DNA from: Leptotrichia sp. oral taxon 223
Lineage (GTDB): Bacteria > Fusobacteriota > Fusobacteriia > Fusobacteriales > Leptotrichiaceae
Assembly (NCBI RefSeq): GCF_013394795.1
Contig: NZ_JABXYU010000004.1
Location: 310,001-374,000 of the forward strand
Direction of reading: 5' to 3'
Length of the DNA stretch: 64,000 nt
Shown here: positions 43,821 through 52,320 of the stretch, piece after piece
Position numbering within the stretch: the stretch's first letter is position 1
How the letters are laid out: each line of letters starts with the position of its first letter
Program-made: the position numbers and the translations under genes
Notes under the pieces: generated by a model
Database searches by the model: none
What the model saw: only the letters and a program-made list of their open reading frames with translations
Told to the model about the DNA's origin: nothing

Positions 43821-44434
43821 CTAATATTTCAACATCGCTTTTCCAACGTCTCTTATATTCAATGCCGCATTGTAATCTCTGTCAATTTCAATTCCACAGC
43901 ACTCACATTTATAACTTCTTTCTGATAATTTCAGCTCCTCTTTAACGTTTCCACATTTACTACAAGTTTTCGATGACGGAAACCACTTATCTATCTTCAA
44001 AAATTGTTTCCCTGAAAACATTCTCTATGATATTTCAATTTGACTTTTTTCAATTTCGGCAAAACCAAATATTTGTTTTCTTCAATTCGTATCGAATTAT
44101 TCACACAATTTGTTGTGTAACTTTTAACACTATTCTTTTTAGATTTGAACTTTGGAAACTTCGCTCTCTTCTGAAAAAAATTCATAAACGATCGTTTTAC
44201 ATTTAATTGAGCATTTGCAAGTGCCAAGCTGTCTACTTCTTTTAAAAATTGATTTTCACTTTTCAAATTAGCAGATGTAATTATTTTATTTTTTCCAATT
44301 TCTTCATAAATTTTATTAGCAGTATACAAAATCGTATTATAAACAAAACGAACACATCCAAAAGTCTTGTTTATCAATAATTCCTGCTCTTTATTTGGAT
44401 AAATCCTGTATTTGAATGCTAAATTATATTTCAT
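43821..44434 (-). pseudogene. tnpB: TnpB with internal deletion of the RuvC core
   Basis: Two fragments in different frames. The N-terminal 140 residues (44434 to about 44010: YRIYPNKEQELLINKTFGCVR and the helical region to LPKLKKVKLKYHRE) are joined directly to the C-terminal part (from about 44021: GKQFLKIDKWFPSSKTCSKC, zinc finger CSKC...CECC, final catalytic Asp in IDRDYNAALN). Compared with the copy at 63335, about 190 residues containing the first RuvC Asp and the Glu are gone. The product cannot cut DNA. The segment encoding the guide-RNA scaffold at the 3' end is retained. Confidence 0.88.
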
Positions 44435-44437
44435 AAA

Positions 44438-44836
44438 TTACACCTCCTTTTGATTTTGAATATATTTTTTAATTATCTCTAATGGTGCACCTCCGACACT
44501 TACAACTAAATAACTTCTACTCCAAAAATATTTTTTCCACAATCTTCTCCTTATTTCAGGAAATTCTTTTTTTATCAGTCTGCTAGAAGCACTTTTGTAA
44601 GTATTTACGAACTTAGAAAGTTCAGTATTAGGCATAGCATTAATCAACATATGAATATGATCAACATCATGTTCCCATTCTTTAAGAACAATGTTATACT
44701 TTGGACATATTTTTTCAAAAATCTCTTTCAATCTATTAGAAATTTCATCATTAATGACTTCTCTTCGATATTTTATACAAAAAATTATATGATAATTTAT
44801 ATCAAATACTGAATGATAATTACTATTATATGACAT
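44438..44836 (-). CDS. tnpA: IS200/IS605 Y1 transposase TnpA
   Basis: A 132-aa HUH transposase, full length. Metal-binding motif in DVDHIHMLINAMP (His-Ile-His) and catalytic tyrosine in IIKKYIQNQ near the C-terminus. Strongly basic middle region FPEIRRRLWKKYFWSRSYLV is typical. It should still be able to excise and insert single-stranded copies of this element. Confidence 0.94.
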   Translation of the reverse strand: MSYNSNYHSVFDINYHIIFCIKYRREVINDEISNRLKEIFEKICPKYNIVLKEWEHDVDHIHMLINAMPNTELSKFVNTYKSASSRLIKKEFPEIRRRLWKKYFWSRSYLVVSVGGAPLEIIKKYIQNQKEV

Positions 44837-45158
44837 TATTATTACCTACTTTTGTATTATTTCACTGAATGAATTATATCATAAGTGTATCCTTTTTTCA
44901 ATTTTTTTATAAAAAAAGACAATTCATCTCCTGCTTGTAGAAGCCGGAGACTTATTGCTATCTTCTGTTAAAAAATATTATTTAATAAAATTTCAAGAAA
45001 AAGATAAACAAAAAAAGACTATATATTAAATAGCCCTTCCATGTAAAACTTAATTAATCATTTTTTTTGTTGTATTTTTTACTGTTACCAATCATATTAT
45101 CATTAACTTGAACAAAATATATTTTGCAAAAATAAAAATATTTTTTAAACTGAATATT

Positions 45159-45278
45159 TTATTTATTAATCTCACAAGTCGGAATCACTATCGAACAAAA
45201 ATCATCATTATTTTGATAACTTGTACATTGAGAAATCAAAAGTAAAACAGATATTAATAAAATTATTATTTTTTTCAT
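45159..45278 (-). CDS. Small lipoprotein (39 aa)
   Basis: A 39-residue ORF with lipoprotein signal MKKIIILLISVLLLISQC; the Cys at 18 follows a plausible lipobox, leaving a 22-residue mature peptide with two further cysteines. The ATG overlaps the TGA of the PAP2 gene (ATGA), and AAAGGAG lies within that gene's end, so translation is coupled. Too short for most gene callers. Function unknown. Confidence 0.65.
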   Translation of the reverse strand: MKKIIILLISVLLLISQCTSYQNNDDFCSIVIPTCEINK

Positions 45279-45808
45279 TGCTTTTCTCCTTTAAATTCAA
45301 AATTATTAATTAAACTATTTCCTAAAAATCCTGAAAATAATCCTATCCCAATTCCTGCCATTACATCAGTGGGAAAATGTACGCTTAGATACAATCTTGA
45401 AAGTGATATTAAAATAGCTAGAATTAATACGCCAGGAAAATATTTTTTAATATCTTTATAAAAAATATAAACCATTGTAAAAGCTGATGCTGTATGTGCC
45501 GATGGAAACGAAAAACTACTTGGTTCCGGGATTAATAAAACTATGTCTTTTAAATATTTAAAAGGTCTTGTTTTATGAAAGAAAGGTTTTAAACTAACAT
45601 TAACTATCAGAAGAAATATAATAAGTGCTGCCGCCGCTTTTAAACCTGTTTTTCTTGTTTTTTTATTTATTAAAAGCCATATGGTTATTACTACCCAGAT
45701 TGTATTTCCTAAATCTGTAAAAAAAATCATAATTTTGTCCAAAATCGGTTCATGGATGTGGTACAGTGCTTCAATTACTGATAAATCAAAATTTTGCAAT
45801 ATATTCAT
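45275..45808 (-). CDS. PAP2-family membrane phosphatase
   Basis: A 177-aa integral membrane lipid phosphatase with the three motifs KPFFHKTRP, FPSAHTASAF and SRLYLSVHFPTDVMAGI (catalytic His pair). Candidate substrates are undecaprenyl pyrophosphate or phosphatidate-type lipids. Its ATG overlaps the stop of the preceding gene (TAATG). Confidence 0.9.
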   Translation of the reverse strand: MNILQNFDLSVIEALYHIHEPILDKIMIFFTDLGNTIWVVITIWLLINKKTRKTGLKAAAALIIFLLIVNVSLKPFFHKTRPFKYLKDIVLLIPEPSSFSFPSAHTASAFTMVYIFYKDIKKYFPGVLILAILISLSRLYLSVHFPTDVMAGIGIGLFSGFLGNSLINNFEFKGEKQ

Positions 45809-47589
45809 TAAATTTCACCACTTTCTTTTTTTTCAAACCATTCAAAAAATTTTTCTATTCCATCTTCAAAATCTGTTTTTGGACTGTAGCCAAGAAGTTT
45901 TTTGGCTTTGGAAATATCAGCGTATGTCATCGGCATATCTCCTTTTTGAAAGTCGCAAAATTCTAAATCGGCTTTGTAGCCTGAAATTTTTTCCATTATT
46001 TTTACCATTTCCATAAGAGTTATCACTCTGTTGTTTCCGAGATTGAAGATTTCGTAACATTCATTTTTTTTGTTTATAAATTTTATTGAAGCTATGATTC
46101 CTGCGATTATATCATCAATATAAGTATAGTCCCGTCCTGTCTTGCCATCTCCATAAATTGATATTTTTTCATTGTATTTCAATTTTTTTGCAAATTTATG
46201 AATGGCTAAATCTGGCCGCTGTCCTGCTCCATAAACTGTAAAAAATCTGAGCATTATGACTTTTATACCGTAATTTTTGTAATATAGATACGCCATTTCT
46301 TCGCAAGTTTTTTTAGTTAGAGCATAAGGCGATAAAGGTTTTTTTATGTCATCGCTTTCTGAAAAAGGAAGTTTTGGTGTATCTCCGTAAACTGAAGATG
46401 AAGAAGCACAGACAAAATTGTTAATTTTAAATTTTTTACATAATTCCAATAAATTTAAAGTTCCTTTTATATTTGTTTCTTCGTAATCCAACGGTTTTTC
46501 AAAAGATGGTCGCACTCCAGCTTTTAAAAATAATAATAAACTCACTTTTTTTATTATTTTTATTGCAGGGGATTCCCTTATATCGTCAGTTTCTGGCTTA
46601 AATGACAGTCCCAAGATTGAAATTGTCTTATCTTTTGTGTTTCCAAGTTTATTTTTTATCTTTTTTATCAAAATATCTTTCAAATCATCATTAAATTTCA
46701 CAGCAGAATTTACAATACTCATCTCACAGTCATTATTTTTCCCAATATTTAGTATTGCAAGAGTGTCTTTTGGAAAACAGGAACCTCCAAAACCAAGTCC
46801 TGCATTCAAAAATTCATTTCCAATTCTGTGGTCAAATCCCATAATTTTTGAAACATCTTCAATATTCGCTCCTGTCTTTTCAGAAAGCATCGCCATTTCA
46901 TTAATAAACGATATTTTTACAGACAAAAACGCATTTGAAGAATATTTCGACAATTCTGCCGTTTCAAGATTTGTAAAAATTATTGGAATTTGTTTTTTTA
47001 AAAAGTATTCATAAATTTTATAAATTTCTTTTTTTATTTTTTCTTTATTATCATTTTCATCAATTCCCACAACAATCCTATCAGGATTTAAAAAGTCATA
47101 AACAGCTTTTCCTTCCCGCAAAAATTCTGGATTTGAAATAACTGATATATTAAGATTATCCATATTTCTTTTTTTCAATTCATCTAAAATAATTTTTTTG
47201 ATTTTTTTGTTTGTTCCCATAGGAACAGTTGATTTTGTAATAATAAGGCTATCTTTTGAAAGAAATTGAGCTAAATTTTTACTTGCAGCCGTAATATAAT
47301 TCAAATTTGAACTTCCATCAGCCAAAGGTGGCGTTCCTACTGCAAGAAATATCACATCAGCATTTTTTATCCCAGAATTATAATCCAAAGTAAATTTAAT
47401 TTTTCCGTTTTTCAATGACTTTTTTAAAGTTTCTTCCAATCCTGGCTCATAAATAGGCGATTTTCCCTGTTTTAACGTTTCAATTTTTACTTCATCATTA
47501 TCAATACAGCCAACATCAAATCCTAAATTCGACATTACAACACCTTGAACTAAACCGATGTATCCTGTTCCGATTATCGTTACGTTCAT
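45808..47589 (-). CDS. Chimera: UDP-glucose dehydrogenase N-part fused to nucleotide-sugar epimerase C-part
   Basis: A 593-aa single frame. Residues 1-348 are a UDP-glucose/GDP-mannose dehydrogenase (NAD site IIGTGYIGLVQG, STVPMG, catalytic Cys271 in GFGGSCFPKD) stopping in DIRESPAIKIIKKV at the start of the UDP-binding domain. From about 350 it becomes an extended SDR epimerase of the UDP-glucuronate 4-epimerase type: FLKAGVRPSFEKPLDYEE, ASSSSVYGD, catalytic Tyr422/Lys426 in SPYALTKK, RPDLAIHKF, GRDYTYIDD. The dehydrogenase lacks about 90 C-terminal residues and the epimerase about 90 N-terminal ones, including its GxxGxxG NAD site. The likely origin is an in-frame deletion between two adjacent genes. 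Activity of either half is doubtful. Confidence 0.85.
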   Translation of the reverse strand: MNVTIIGTGYIGLVQGVVMSNLGFDVGCIDNDEVKIETLKQGKSPIYEPGLEETLKKSLKNGKIKFTLDYNSGIKNADVIFLAVGTPPLADGSSNLNYITAASKNLAQFLSKDSLIITKSTVPMGTNKKIKKIILDELKKRNMDNLNISVISNPEFLREGKAVYDFLNPDRIVVGIDENDNKEKIKKEIYKIYEYFLKKQIPIIFTNLETAELSKYSSNAFLSVKISFINEMAMLSEKTGANIEDVSKIMGFDHRIGNEFLNAGLGFGGSCFPKDTLAILNIGKNNDCEMSIVNSAVKFNDDLKDILIKKIKNKLGNTKDKTISILGLSFKPETDDIRESPAIKIIKKVSLLLFLKAGVRPSFEKPLDYEETNIKGTLNLLELCKKFKINNFVCASSSSVYGDTPKLPFSESDDIKKPLSPYALTKKTCEEMAYLYYKNYGIKVIMLRFFTVYGAGQRPDLAIHKFAKKLKYNEKISIYGDGKTGRDYTYIDDIIAGIIASIKFINKKNECYEIFNLGNNRVITLMEMVKIMEKISGYKADLEFCDFQKGDMPMTYADISKAKKLLGYSPKTDFEDGIEKFFEWFEKKESGEI

Positions 47590-47664
47590 AAAAGATCCTC
47601 CTATAATTTAATTTTTAATTTTATTTCCTAAAAAAGTTTACATTTTTATTTCTACTATAAAATA

Positions 47665-47708
47665 AATATAGCACGAAAATATATTTAAAAAATGAATTTA
47701 AACTGAAT
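47665..47708 (-). promoter_or_regulatory. Regulated promoter 1 (ATTCA-N6-ATTCA-N22-TATATT)
   Basis: Minus strand: ATTCA (47708-47704), six bases, ATTCA (47697-47693), 22 bases, TATATT (47670-47665), no good -35. The same layout recurs at 48610-48653 and 48797-48840. It drives the chimera-PAP2-lipoprotein unit with a leader of about 70 nt. An 11-bp direct repeat upstream of a -10 is typical of OmpR/PhoB-class activators. Confidence 0.6.
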
Positions 47709-47749
47709 AAATATTGGGGATAAATTTAAAAAATAAATAAAAAAGAACT

Positions 47750-47790
47750 GTTCAAAAAATTTATTTTCTAAACAATTCTTTTTTTTTGAA
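47750..47790 (-). terminator. Terminator of the second PAP2 gene
   Basis: AAGAATTGTT and AACAGTTCTT pair on the minus strand (one G-U pair), then TTTTATTT. Confidence 0.7.
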
Positions 47791-47812
47791 AAGTTAGCAA
47801 AAAGTATTTTAA

Positions 47813-48493
47813 TTAGGAAACACTCCTTTTAAAAATTCCAATATTGAGTTTTCTATAATATGGAACAAAACTTGGTTTTGCAATCCTTTTTTTATTTCCA
47901 AATATCTTTTTATGTACAAATTTTGCGAGAAAATATGAAAAAATAACACTTGCAACAACATCAGTAGTCCAATGTCGCACTAAATAGACACGGCTCATTC
48001 CTACTAAAATTCCTAAGATGAATAATGGTATTTTGATAGTTTTGTTTTTTATAACAAAAGATAAAATCCAAATTGTTCCCCAAATAGTAATTGTATGTCC
48101 TGATGGAAAAGACACATAATTTCCTTTCCAAAATGAACTATTTTTAATCAAAGTCATAATTCCATAAAATTTATCAGGATTTATAGTTATCGATGGCCTT
48201 GCTCTTGCGAATAATACTTTCATTACATTCACCGTAATTTGAGTGGAAAGTAAAGTAAAAATTATTGCTAAAATATATTTTTTCAAGTGCTGATATTTCT
48301 TTTTATTGAATAAAAAAAACGAGAACAGTACAATTATCAATAATAATTCAAAATACCCTTCTCCAAATTTAGTAATAAAATGGAAAAATTTTTTAATATT
48401 TTCTGAATGATAAAAAATACTAGAACTTGAAAGAAACGATAAATGTTTAAAAAAGAACCTGTCAATAAAAAAAATACTATTTTTTAGTTGCAA
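47813..48493 (-). CDS. PAP2-family membrane phosphatase
   Basis: A 226-aa membrane phosphatase with KVLFARARPS, the histidine motif SFPSGHTITIWG, and SRVYLVRHWTTDVVAS. Five or six spans. I start at the TTG at 48493 because GAGGTG lies seven bases upstream; the GTG at 48502 would fall within that site. Preceded by a promoter of the shared ATTCA-repeat class. Confidence 0.85.
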   Translation of the reverse strand: MQLKNSIFFIDRFFFKHLSFLSSSSIFYHSENIKKFFHFITKFGEGYFELLLIIVLFSFFLFNKKKYQHLKKYILAIIFTLLSTQITVNVMKVLFARARPSITINPDKFYGIMTLIKNSSFWKGNYVSFPSGHTITIWGTIWILSFVIKNKTIKIPLFILGILVGMSRVYLVRHWTTDVVASVIFSYFLAKFVHKKIFGNKKRIAKPSFVPYYRKLNIGIFKRSVS

Positions 48494-48609
48494 TGGTATC
48501 ACCTCATTTTTTTATTTTAGTTTAAAAAATTATTGAATTATCAAAAATTAAATATAAAATTATATCTTTCTATTTACTTAAAATTAAGGTATAATATTTT
48601 TGATAATTA

Positions 48610-48653
48610 ATAATATCATAAAAAATAAATTTAAAAATGAATTTAATCTGAAT
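48610..48653 (-). promoter_or_regulatory. Regulated promoter 2 (ATTCA-N6-ATTCA-N22-TATTAT)
   Basis: ATTCA (48653-48649), ATTCA (48642-48638), 22 bases, TATTAT (48615-48610), minus strand. Start near 48603 gives a leader of about 110 nt for the PAP2 gene. Confidence 0.6.
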
Positions 48654-48669
48654 AAATTTTTTATTAAAC

Positions 48670-48790
48670 AAAAAAAAGGAACTTCTAAAAAGCTCCTATT
48701 TTAATAGTTGGAATTGTTAATAAAAAAATTTTTAGGTTATTTAAATTTATATCTTTTTATTTTTACAAAATTGAGATATAATATTTTTGA
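48670..48790 (-). ncRNA. Candidate small RNA or attenuated leader from regulated promoter 3
   Basis: Starts near 48790 below the promoter at 48797-48840 and ends at a terminator whose stem AGGAGCTT (48697-48690) pairs with AAGTTCCT (48684-48677), followed by T residues (48676-48671). About 120 nt with no ATG. It may be an sRNA of the regulon or a terminated leader before the PAP2 gene. Confidence 0.4.
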
Positions 48791-48796
48791 TAATTA

Positions 48797-48840
48797 ATAA
48801 TACCACAAAAAATAAATTTAAAAATGAATTTAATCTGAAT
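48797..48840 (-). promoter_or_regulatory. Regulated promoter 3 (ATTCA-N6-ATTCA-N22-TATTAT)
   Basis: ATTCA (48840-48836), ATTCA (48829-48825), 22 bases, TATTAT (48802-48797). About 90 bp around it are nearly duplicated at 48560-48653. It lies within the leader of the divergent response regulator gene, whose own -10 TATAAT is at 48777-48782 on the plus strand. Confidence 0.55.
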
Positions 48841-48872
48841 AAATTTTTAGGAAGGAAAAAGAGAAAATAAAA

Positions 48873-49520
48873 ATGGGAAAAATACTGATTGTTGAAGATG
48901 ATAAAAAAATATCACGTATTTTAAAATTACAGCTTGAACACAAAAATCATGAAATAACGATAATCGAAAATGGAATTGACGCATTAAATGAAATTGACAG
49001 AAAAAGGGACTTTTATGATTTGATGCTTTTGGATTTGGGACTTCCTTCGATGGAAGGGAATGATGTCTGCAAAAATGTTAGAAAAATATCGAAAGTCCCT
49101 ATAATTGTTGTTTCTGCGAAAAATAATACGGAAGAAAAAGTTGAATTATTAAAATCAGGAGCGAGCGATTATGTTACAAAACCTTTTGATTTTTTGGAGC
49201 TTGATGCAAGAATTGATATAAATATTAGAAAGGAGAAAGTGTCTCAGATTATCTACAAAACTTTAAAATTAAATACAGAAAATTATTCTGTCTATTTGGA
49301 GGATAGACCTATCTTATTGACAAAGACGGAATTTGAATTAGTTAAGCTACTGATTGAACATAAAGAGGAAATTGTTTCACGGGATAAAATCGTTGAAAAA
49401 ATATGGGGTTGGGATGCAAGCGACAATCTTCTTGACAGCACAATAAAAAAAATTAGGCAAAAATTGGGAAAAGAAAAAATTAAGACTGTGAGAGGAATTG
49501 GGTATATTTTAAAAATATGA
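48873..49520 (+). CDS. OmpR-family response regulator
   Basis: A 215-aa regulator: receiver with Asp in LMLLDLGLPSMEGND near 52 and Lys in VTKPFDFLEL near 103, and winged helix from about 125 (LTKTEFELVKLLIEHK; STIKKIRQKLG; RGIGYILKI). AGGAAGG precedes the ATG. It overlaps the kinase gene by ATGA. Position beside three promoters with matching direct repeats suggests it is their activator. Confidence 0.94.
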   Translation: MGKILIVEDDKKISRILKLQLEHKNHEITIIENGIDALNEIDRKRDFYDLMLLDLGLPSMEGNDVCKNVRKISKVPIIVVSAKNNTEEKVELLKSGASDYVTKPFDFLELDARIDINIRKEKVSQIIYKTLKLNTENYSVYLEDRPILLTKTEFELVKLLIEHKEEIVSRDKIVEKIWGWDASDNLLDSTIKKIRQKLGKEKIKTVRGIGYILKI

Positions 49521-50833
49521 AAAAAATAAGATTAAAAAAGATAAAAGACAAAATAATTTTTGCAAATACGGTAAGTCTAGTTTTTATCTCGTTTATAATT
49601 ATCTTGGGAATGACCATATTTTTAATTCATAAAGCTGTTGAAGCTGAAACTAAAGAAATGGATAAACTTGTCTTATCTGCCATTGAAAAATTAAATAATG
49701 TTCCGATTGATAAATTGAAACAGACTTACAAAAACTACGATTATGCCGATAAACAATACATTTCTCTTGCGGTTGAAAAAAATGGGGATTTCATTTATTT
49801 GACAGATGACGAAAATCGTTCGGATTTTAAGAAAATTGAAGTGAATAAACTTGAAACAAAATGGGACAGATTTGTCTACAAAAGAATTTACACTGTGAAT
49901 AATACAAAATATTATGCAATAAGAAATTTTAAATTTATGGAAGCACATGAAATCTTGTATGTTATGCTTGTAATGTTTGTTTTAATCACAATTTCGATTA
50001 TTATAATTTCAAAAATTGTAGCAGAGTATGTATTAAATCCGTTGTCAAATATAATTTTTCAAAGTAAGGAAATAAATAATCATAATATTGACGCACAATT
50101 GACCAAAACAAGGGATGATGAAATTGGAGAATTAATTGATGTTTTAAATGAAACTTTTAAGAAAAAAGAGGAGATTATAGAAAGTCAAAAAACATTTTCT
50201 TCCGATGTGTCACATGAATTAAAGACGCCTCTTGCTATAATGAAAGGTTATTTAGATATATTAGAATGGGGGAAAAATGACAAAGATTTATTAAATGAAG
50301 CCATTGAAAATTTGAATCTTGAGGTAAAAAATATTGAAAGAATAATAAATACATTATTTTTAAGTTCGAATCTTGAAAAGATAACAATAAAAAAAGAAAT
50401 TATCAATGTAAATTCTCTTTTTGAAAAAATAAAAAAAGATTACGAGCTTTTAAATATTGAAAGAAAAATTATAGTAAAAGTGGACGAGAAAATAAATATT
50501 TTTGCTGATAAAAACCTAATTTCAGAAGTTTTACGTGGATTAATAGACAATAGTATAAAATATTCTATTGGAAATATTGAATTAATTGCCAAAGAAGATG
50601 AAATGGTTGAAATTATCGTAAGAAATTATGGAGAAGGGATTCCTGAGGAAGAGAAGAAAAAACTGTTTAACCGTAATTTTCAAGGCAAAAATGCTAAAAA
50701 AGGAGTAGGACTTGGACTTTCAATTATAAAAGACATAATTTTGTTAAATGATGGGGAAATTTATCTGGAAAATAGAAAAGATGGAGTTGATGTAAGAATG
50801 TTGTTTAAAAAAATGGATTATGAAAATGAATAA
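49517..50833 (+). CDS. Sensor histidine kinase
   Basis: A 438-aa kinase: spans near 18-40 and 151-171 flanking an extracytoplasmic sensor, HAMP, DHp His in SSDVSHELKTPLAIMKG near 231, and ATPase motifs NSIKYS, NYGEGIPEEE and KGVGLGLSIIKDI. Partner of the overlapping regulator. Followed by a strong terminator. Confidence 0.94.
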   Translation: MKKIRLKKIKDKIIFANTVSLVFISFIIILGMTIFLIHKAVEAETKEMDKLVLSAIEKLNNVPIDKLKQTYKNYDYADKQYISLAVEKNGDFIYLTDDENRSDFKKIEVNKLETKWDRFVYKRIYTVNNTKYYAIRNFKFMEAHEILYVMLVMFVLITISIIIISKIVAEYVLNPLSNIIFQSKEINNHNIDAQLTKTRDDEIGELIDVLNETFKKKEEIIESQKTFSSDVSHELKTPLAIMKGYLDILEWGKNDKDLLNEAIENLNLEVKNIERIINTLFLSSNLEKITIKKEIINVNSLFEKIKKDYELLNIERKIIVKVDEKINIFADKNLISEVLRGLIDNSIKYSIGNIELIAKEDEMVEIIVRNYGEGIPEEEKKKLFNRNFQGKNAKKGVGLGLSIIKDIILLNDGEIYLENRKDGVDVRMLFKKMDYENE

Positions 50834-50853
50834 ATAAGGAAAAAACTCAAAAA

Positions 50854-50882
50854 AGCCGAATAGAAATTCGGCTGATTTTTTT
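50854..50882 (+). terminator. Terminator of the two-component operon
   Basis: AGCCGAAT (50854-50861), AGAA loop, ATTCGGCT (50866-50873), then a T run. Confidence 0.92.
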
Positions 50883-50895
50883 GTATAATATATTC

Positions 50896-52116
50896 ATGAC
50901 ATACATTATACAAGATAAACTGAAATATATTTTCAGTAACAACAATATTTTACTAAATTCCTTAAAATTTTGCAAGAAAAATAATATCGGCAATAGTTAC
51001 CTTGAATATATTAAGCTTTCTATTGATAAATTCCTTGCCTGCAGGGATATTTCAAAAGGTTTTGTCAAGTTCAAATGTCCTCACTGTCCTGTTACACACC
51101 TGTTCCCTATTACTTGCAAGTCTAAGCTCTGTCCTTCTTGCGGTTACAGGTATTCTATGACATGGACTGAAAAGATTCAAAAACATATTCTCAATATTGA
51201 ACACCGCCATGTCCTTTTTACTATCCCTCAAGAATGTAGAAAGTTCTTCTTTTATGACAGATCCCTTCTGTCAAAACTTTCTGCCGCTGTTAACCAGGTA
51301 TTCAAGTTCATCTTTCACAATATCAGCAGGAAAAGAAAAAGAAAAAACAAAATTTCTGAACATTCCAAATATTACTTTACTGATTCCGATATTGTACATT
51401 ACGGTCTCATTTCTGTCATTCATACTTTTGGCAGAGACCTGAAATGGAACCCTCATATTCATGCCATTGTTTCATTAGGAGGATTCAATAAAAATCTTAA
51501 GTTCAAGAAAATGAGATACTTCAACGTTGACACTATTGCCGGGCAATGGAAATACCACGTCCTTAAAATTATTGAAAACGGCAGCTATCCCAACAGGAAG
51601 ATTGAGAAAGCCGCTAAAAATACTGCTACGAAGCTTTACAAGGAAAACAAAAGGTTTTTCTTTAACGTTGGCAATGGTGATATTAACAGCACAAAAGGTA
51701 TTATCAAATATCTTGGACGATACCTTGCACGTTCTCCCATTGCTGAATACAAGATTACTGACATTACTGACAAGGAGGTTACTTTCTTTTTTAATGACCT
51801 GGCTAATGATAAAAAGAAAACTTACATTACTATGTCTTCTGAGAAATTTATTTCCCATATTTTAATTCATCTGCCCCCTAAGAACTTTAAGATGGTAAAC
51901 CGCTACGGATTTTATTCAAGGCATATTTCTGAAAGGCTTAAAAAGACAATTGATGCTTTCAGGAAAAACATTGTCGTGTCAAGATATTCATTTTATCAAA
52001 GGCAGATGTACAAGACTTTCGGGATGAATCCTTTTTACTGTCCAGTATGCAAGGTTAAAATGATTGTATGGGAATTTTATCATTACAGATATCCGCCTCT
52101 CAAAAAATACTATTAA
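50896..52116 (+). CDS. IS91-family transposase (Y2 HUH)
   Basis: A 406-aa transposase. Zinc-binding N-terminus (CPHCPVTHLFP, CKSKLCPSCGYR), HUH motif in WNPHIHAIVSLGGF near 190, GIIKYLGRYLARSPIAEYKI, two-tyrosine region, and a C-terminal CPVCKVKM. Length is normal and the frame intact, so it may be active. It sits immediately behind the kinase terminator. I prefer the ATG at 50896 over a TTG at 50881. Confidence 0.92.
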   Translation: MTYIIQDKLKYIFSNNNILLNSLKFCKKNNIGNSYLEYIKLSIDKFLACRDISKGFVKFKCPHCPVTHLFPITCKSKLCPSCGYRYSMTWTEKIQKHILNIEHRHVLFTIPQECRKFFFYDRSLLSKLSAAVNQVFKFIFHNISRKRKRKNKISEHSKYYFTDSDIVHYGLISVIHTFGRDLKWNPHIHAIVSLGGFNKNLKFKKMRYFNVDTIAGQWKYHVLKIIENGSYPNRKIEKAAKNTATKLYKENKRFFFNVGNGDINSTKGIIKYLGRYLARSPIAEYKITDITDKEVTFFFNDLANDKKKTYITMSSEKFISHILIHLPPKNFKMVNRYGFYSRHISERLKKTIDAFRKNIVVSRYSFYQRQMYKTFGMNPFYCPVCKVKMIVWEFYHYRYPPLKKYY

Positions 52117-52126
52117 TATTTTATTA

Positions 52127-52143
52127 ATCCAACTAGGTTGGAT
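52127..52143 (+). other. Small hairpin after the IS91-type transposase
   Basis: ATCCAAC (52127-52133), TAG loop, GTTGGAT (52137-52143). It may belong to the IS91 end, since IS91-like elements carry subterminal hairpins; the element border is not determined. A second stem, AGAGGC (52191-52196)/GCCTCT (52201-52206) with T run, follows. Confidence 0.4.
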
Positions 52144-52273
52144 ATTTTGTCGTAGACATTTATATATTTATTTAACAAAAGAAGAGAAAAAGAGGCTGAC
52201 GCCTCTTTTAAAATTATCAAATATATCAGTAAATGCCTAAAAAATATGAATTTAATTTCCTTATAAATAAAAA

Positions 52274-52312
52274 AGGCTATCTCAAAAAATATTTCGAGAA
52301 AGCCTATTTTTT
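52274..52312 (-). terminator. Terminator of htrA
   Basis: AGGCT..CTC (52274-52283) pairs with GAG..AGCCT (52296-52305), with A/T runs on both sides so it may work in both directions. Confidence 0.65.
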
Positions 52313-52320
52313 TATAACTT

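Larger units (their letters stand above)
43709..44960 (-). mobile_element. IS200/IS605-family element, right end to left end
   Basis: Right end starts at GAACTACT (43709) with the subterminal hairpin CCGCTTTTAGAAGCGG (43718-43733). Left-end hairpin is CTCCTGCTT (44928-44936) with AAGCCGGAG (44941-44949). Encodes TnpA and a deleted TnpB on the same strand. The right end is nearly the same as at 63223. The exact left border is uncertain by about 20 bp. Confidence 0.8.

Noticed and set aside
45145-45160. Fourth copy of the ATTCA-type operator (TTTAAACTGAATA)
   Set aside because: Only one half-site, no second ATTCA at 11 bp and no -10 at the conserved distance; it lies downstream of the lipoprotein gene.
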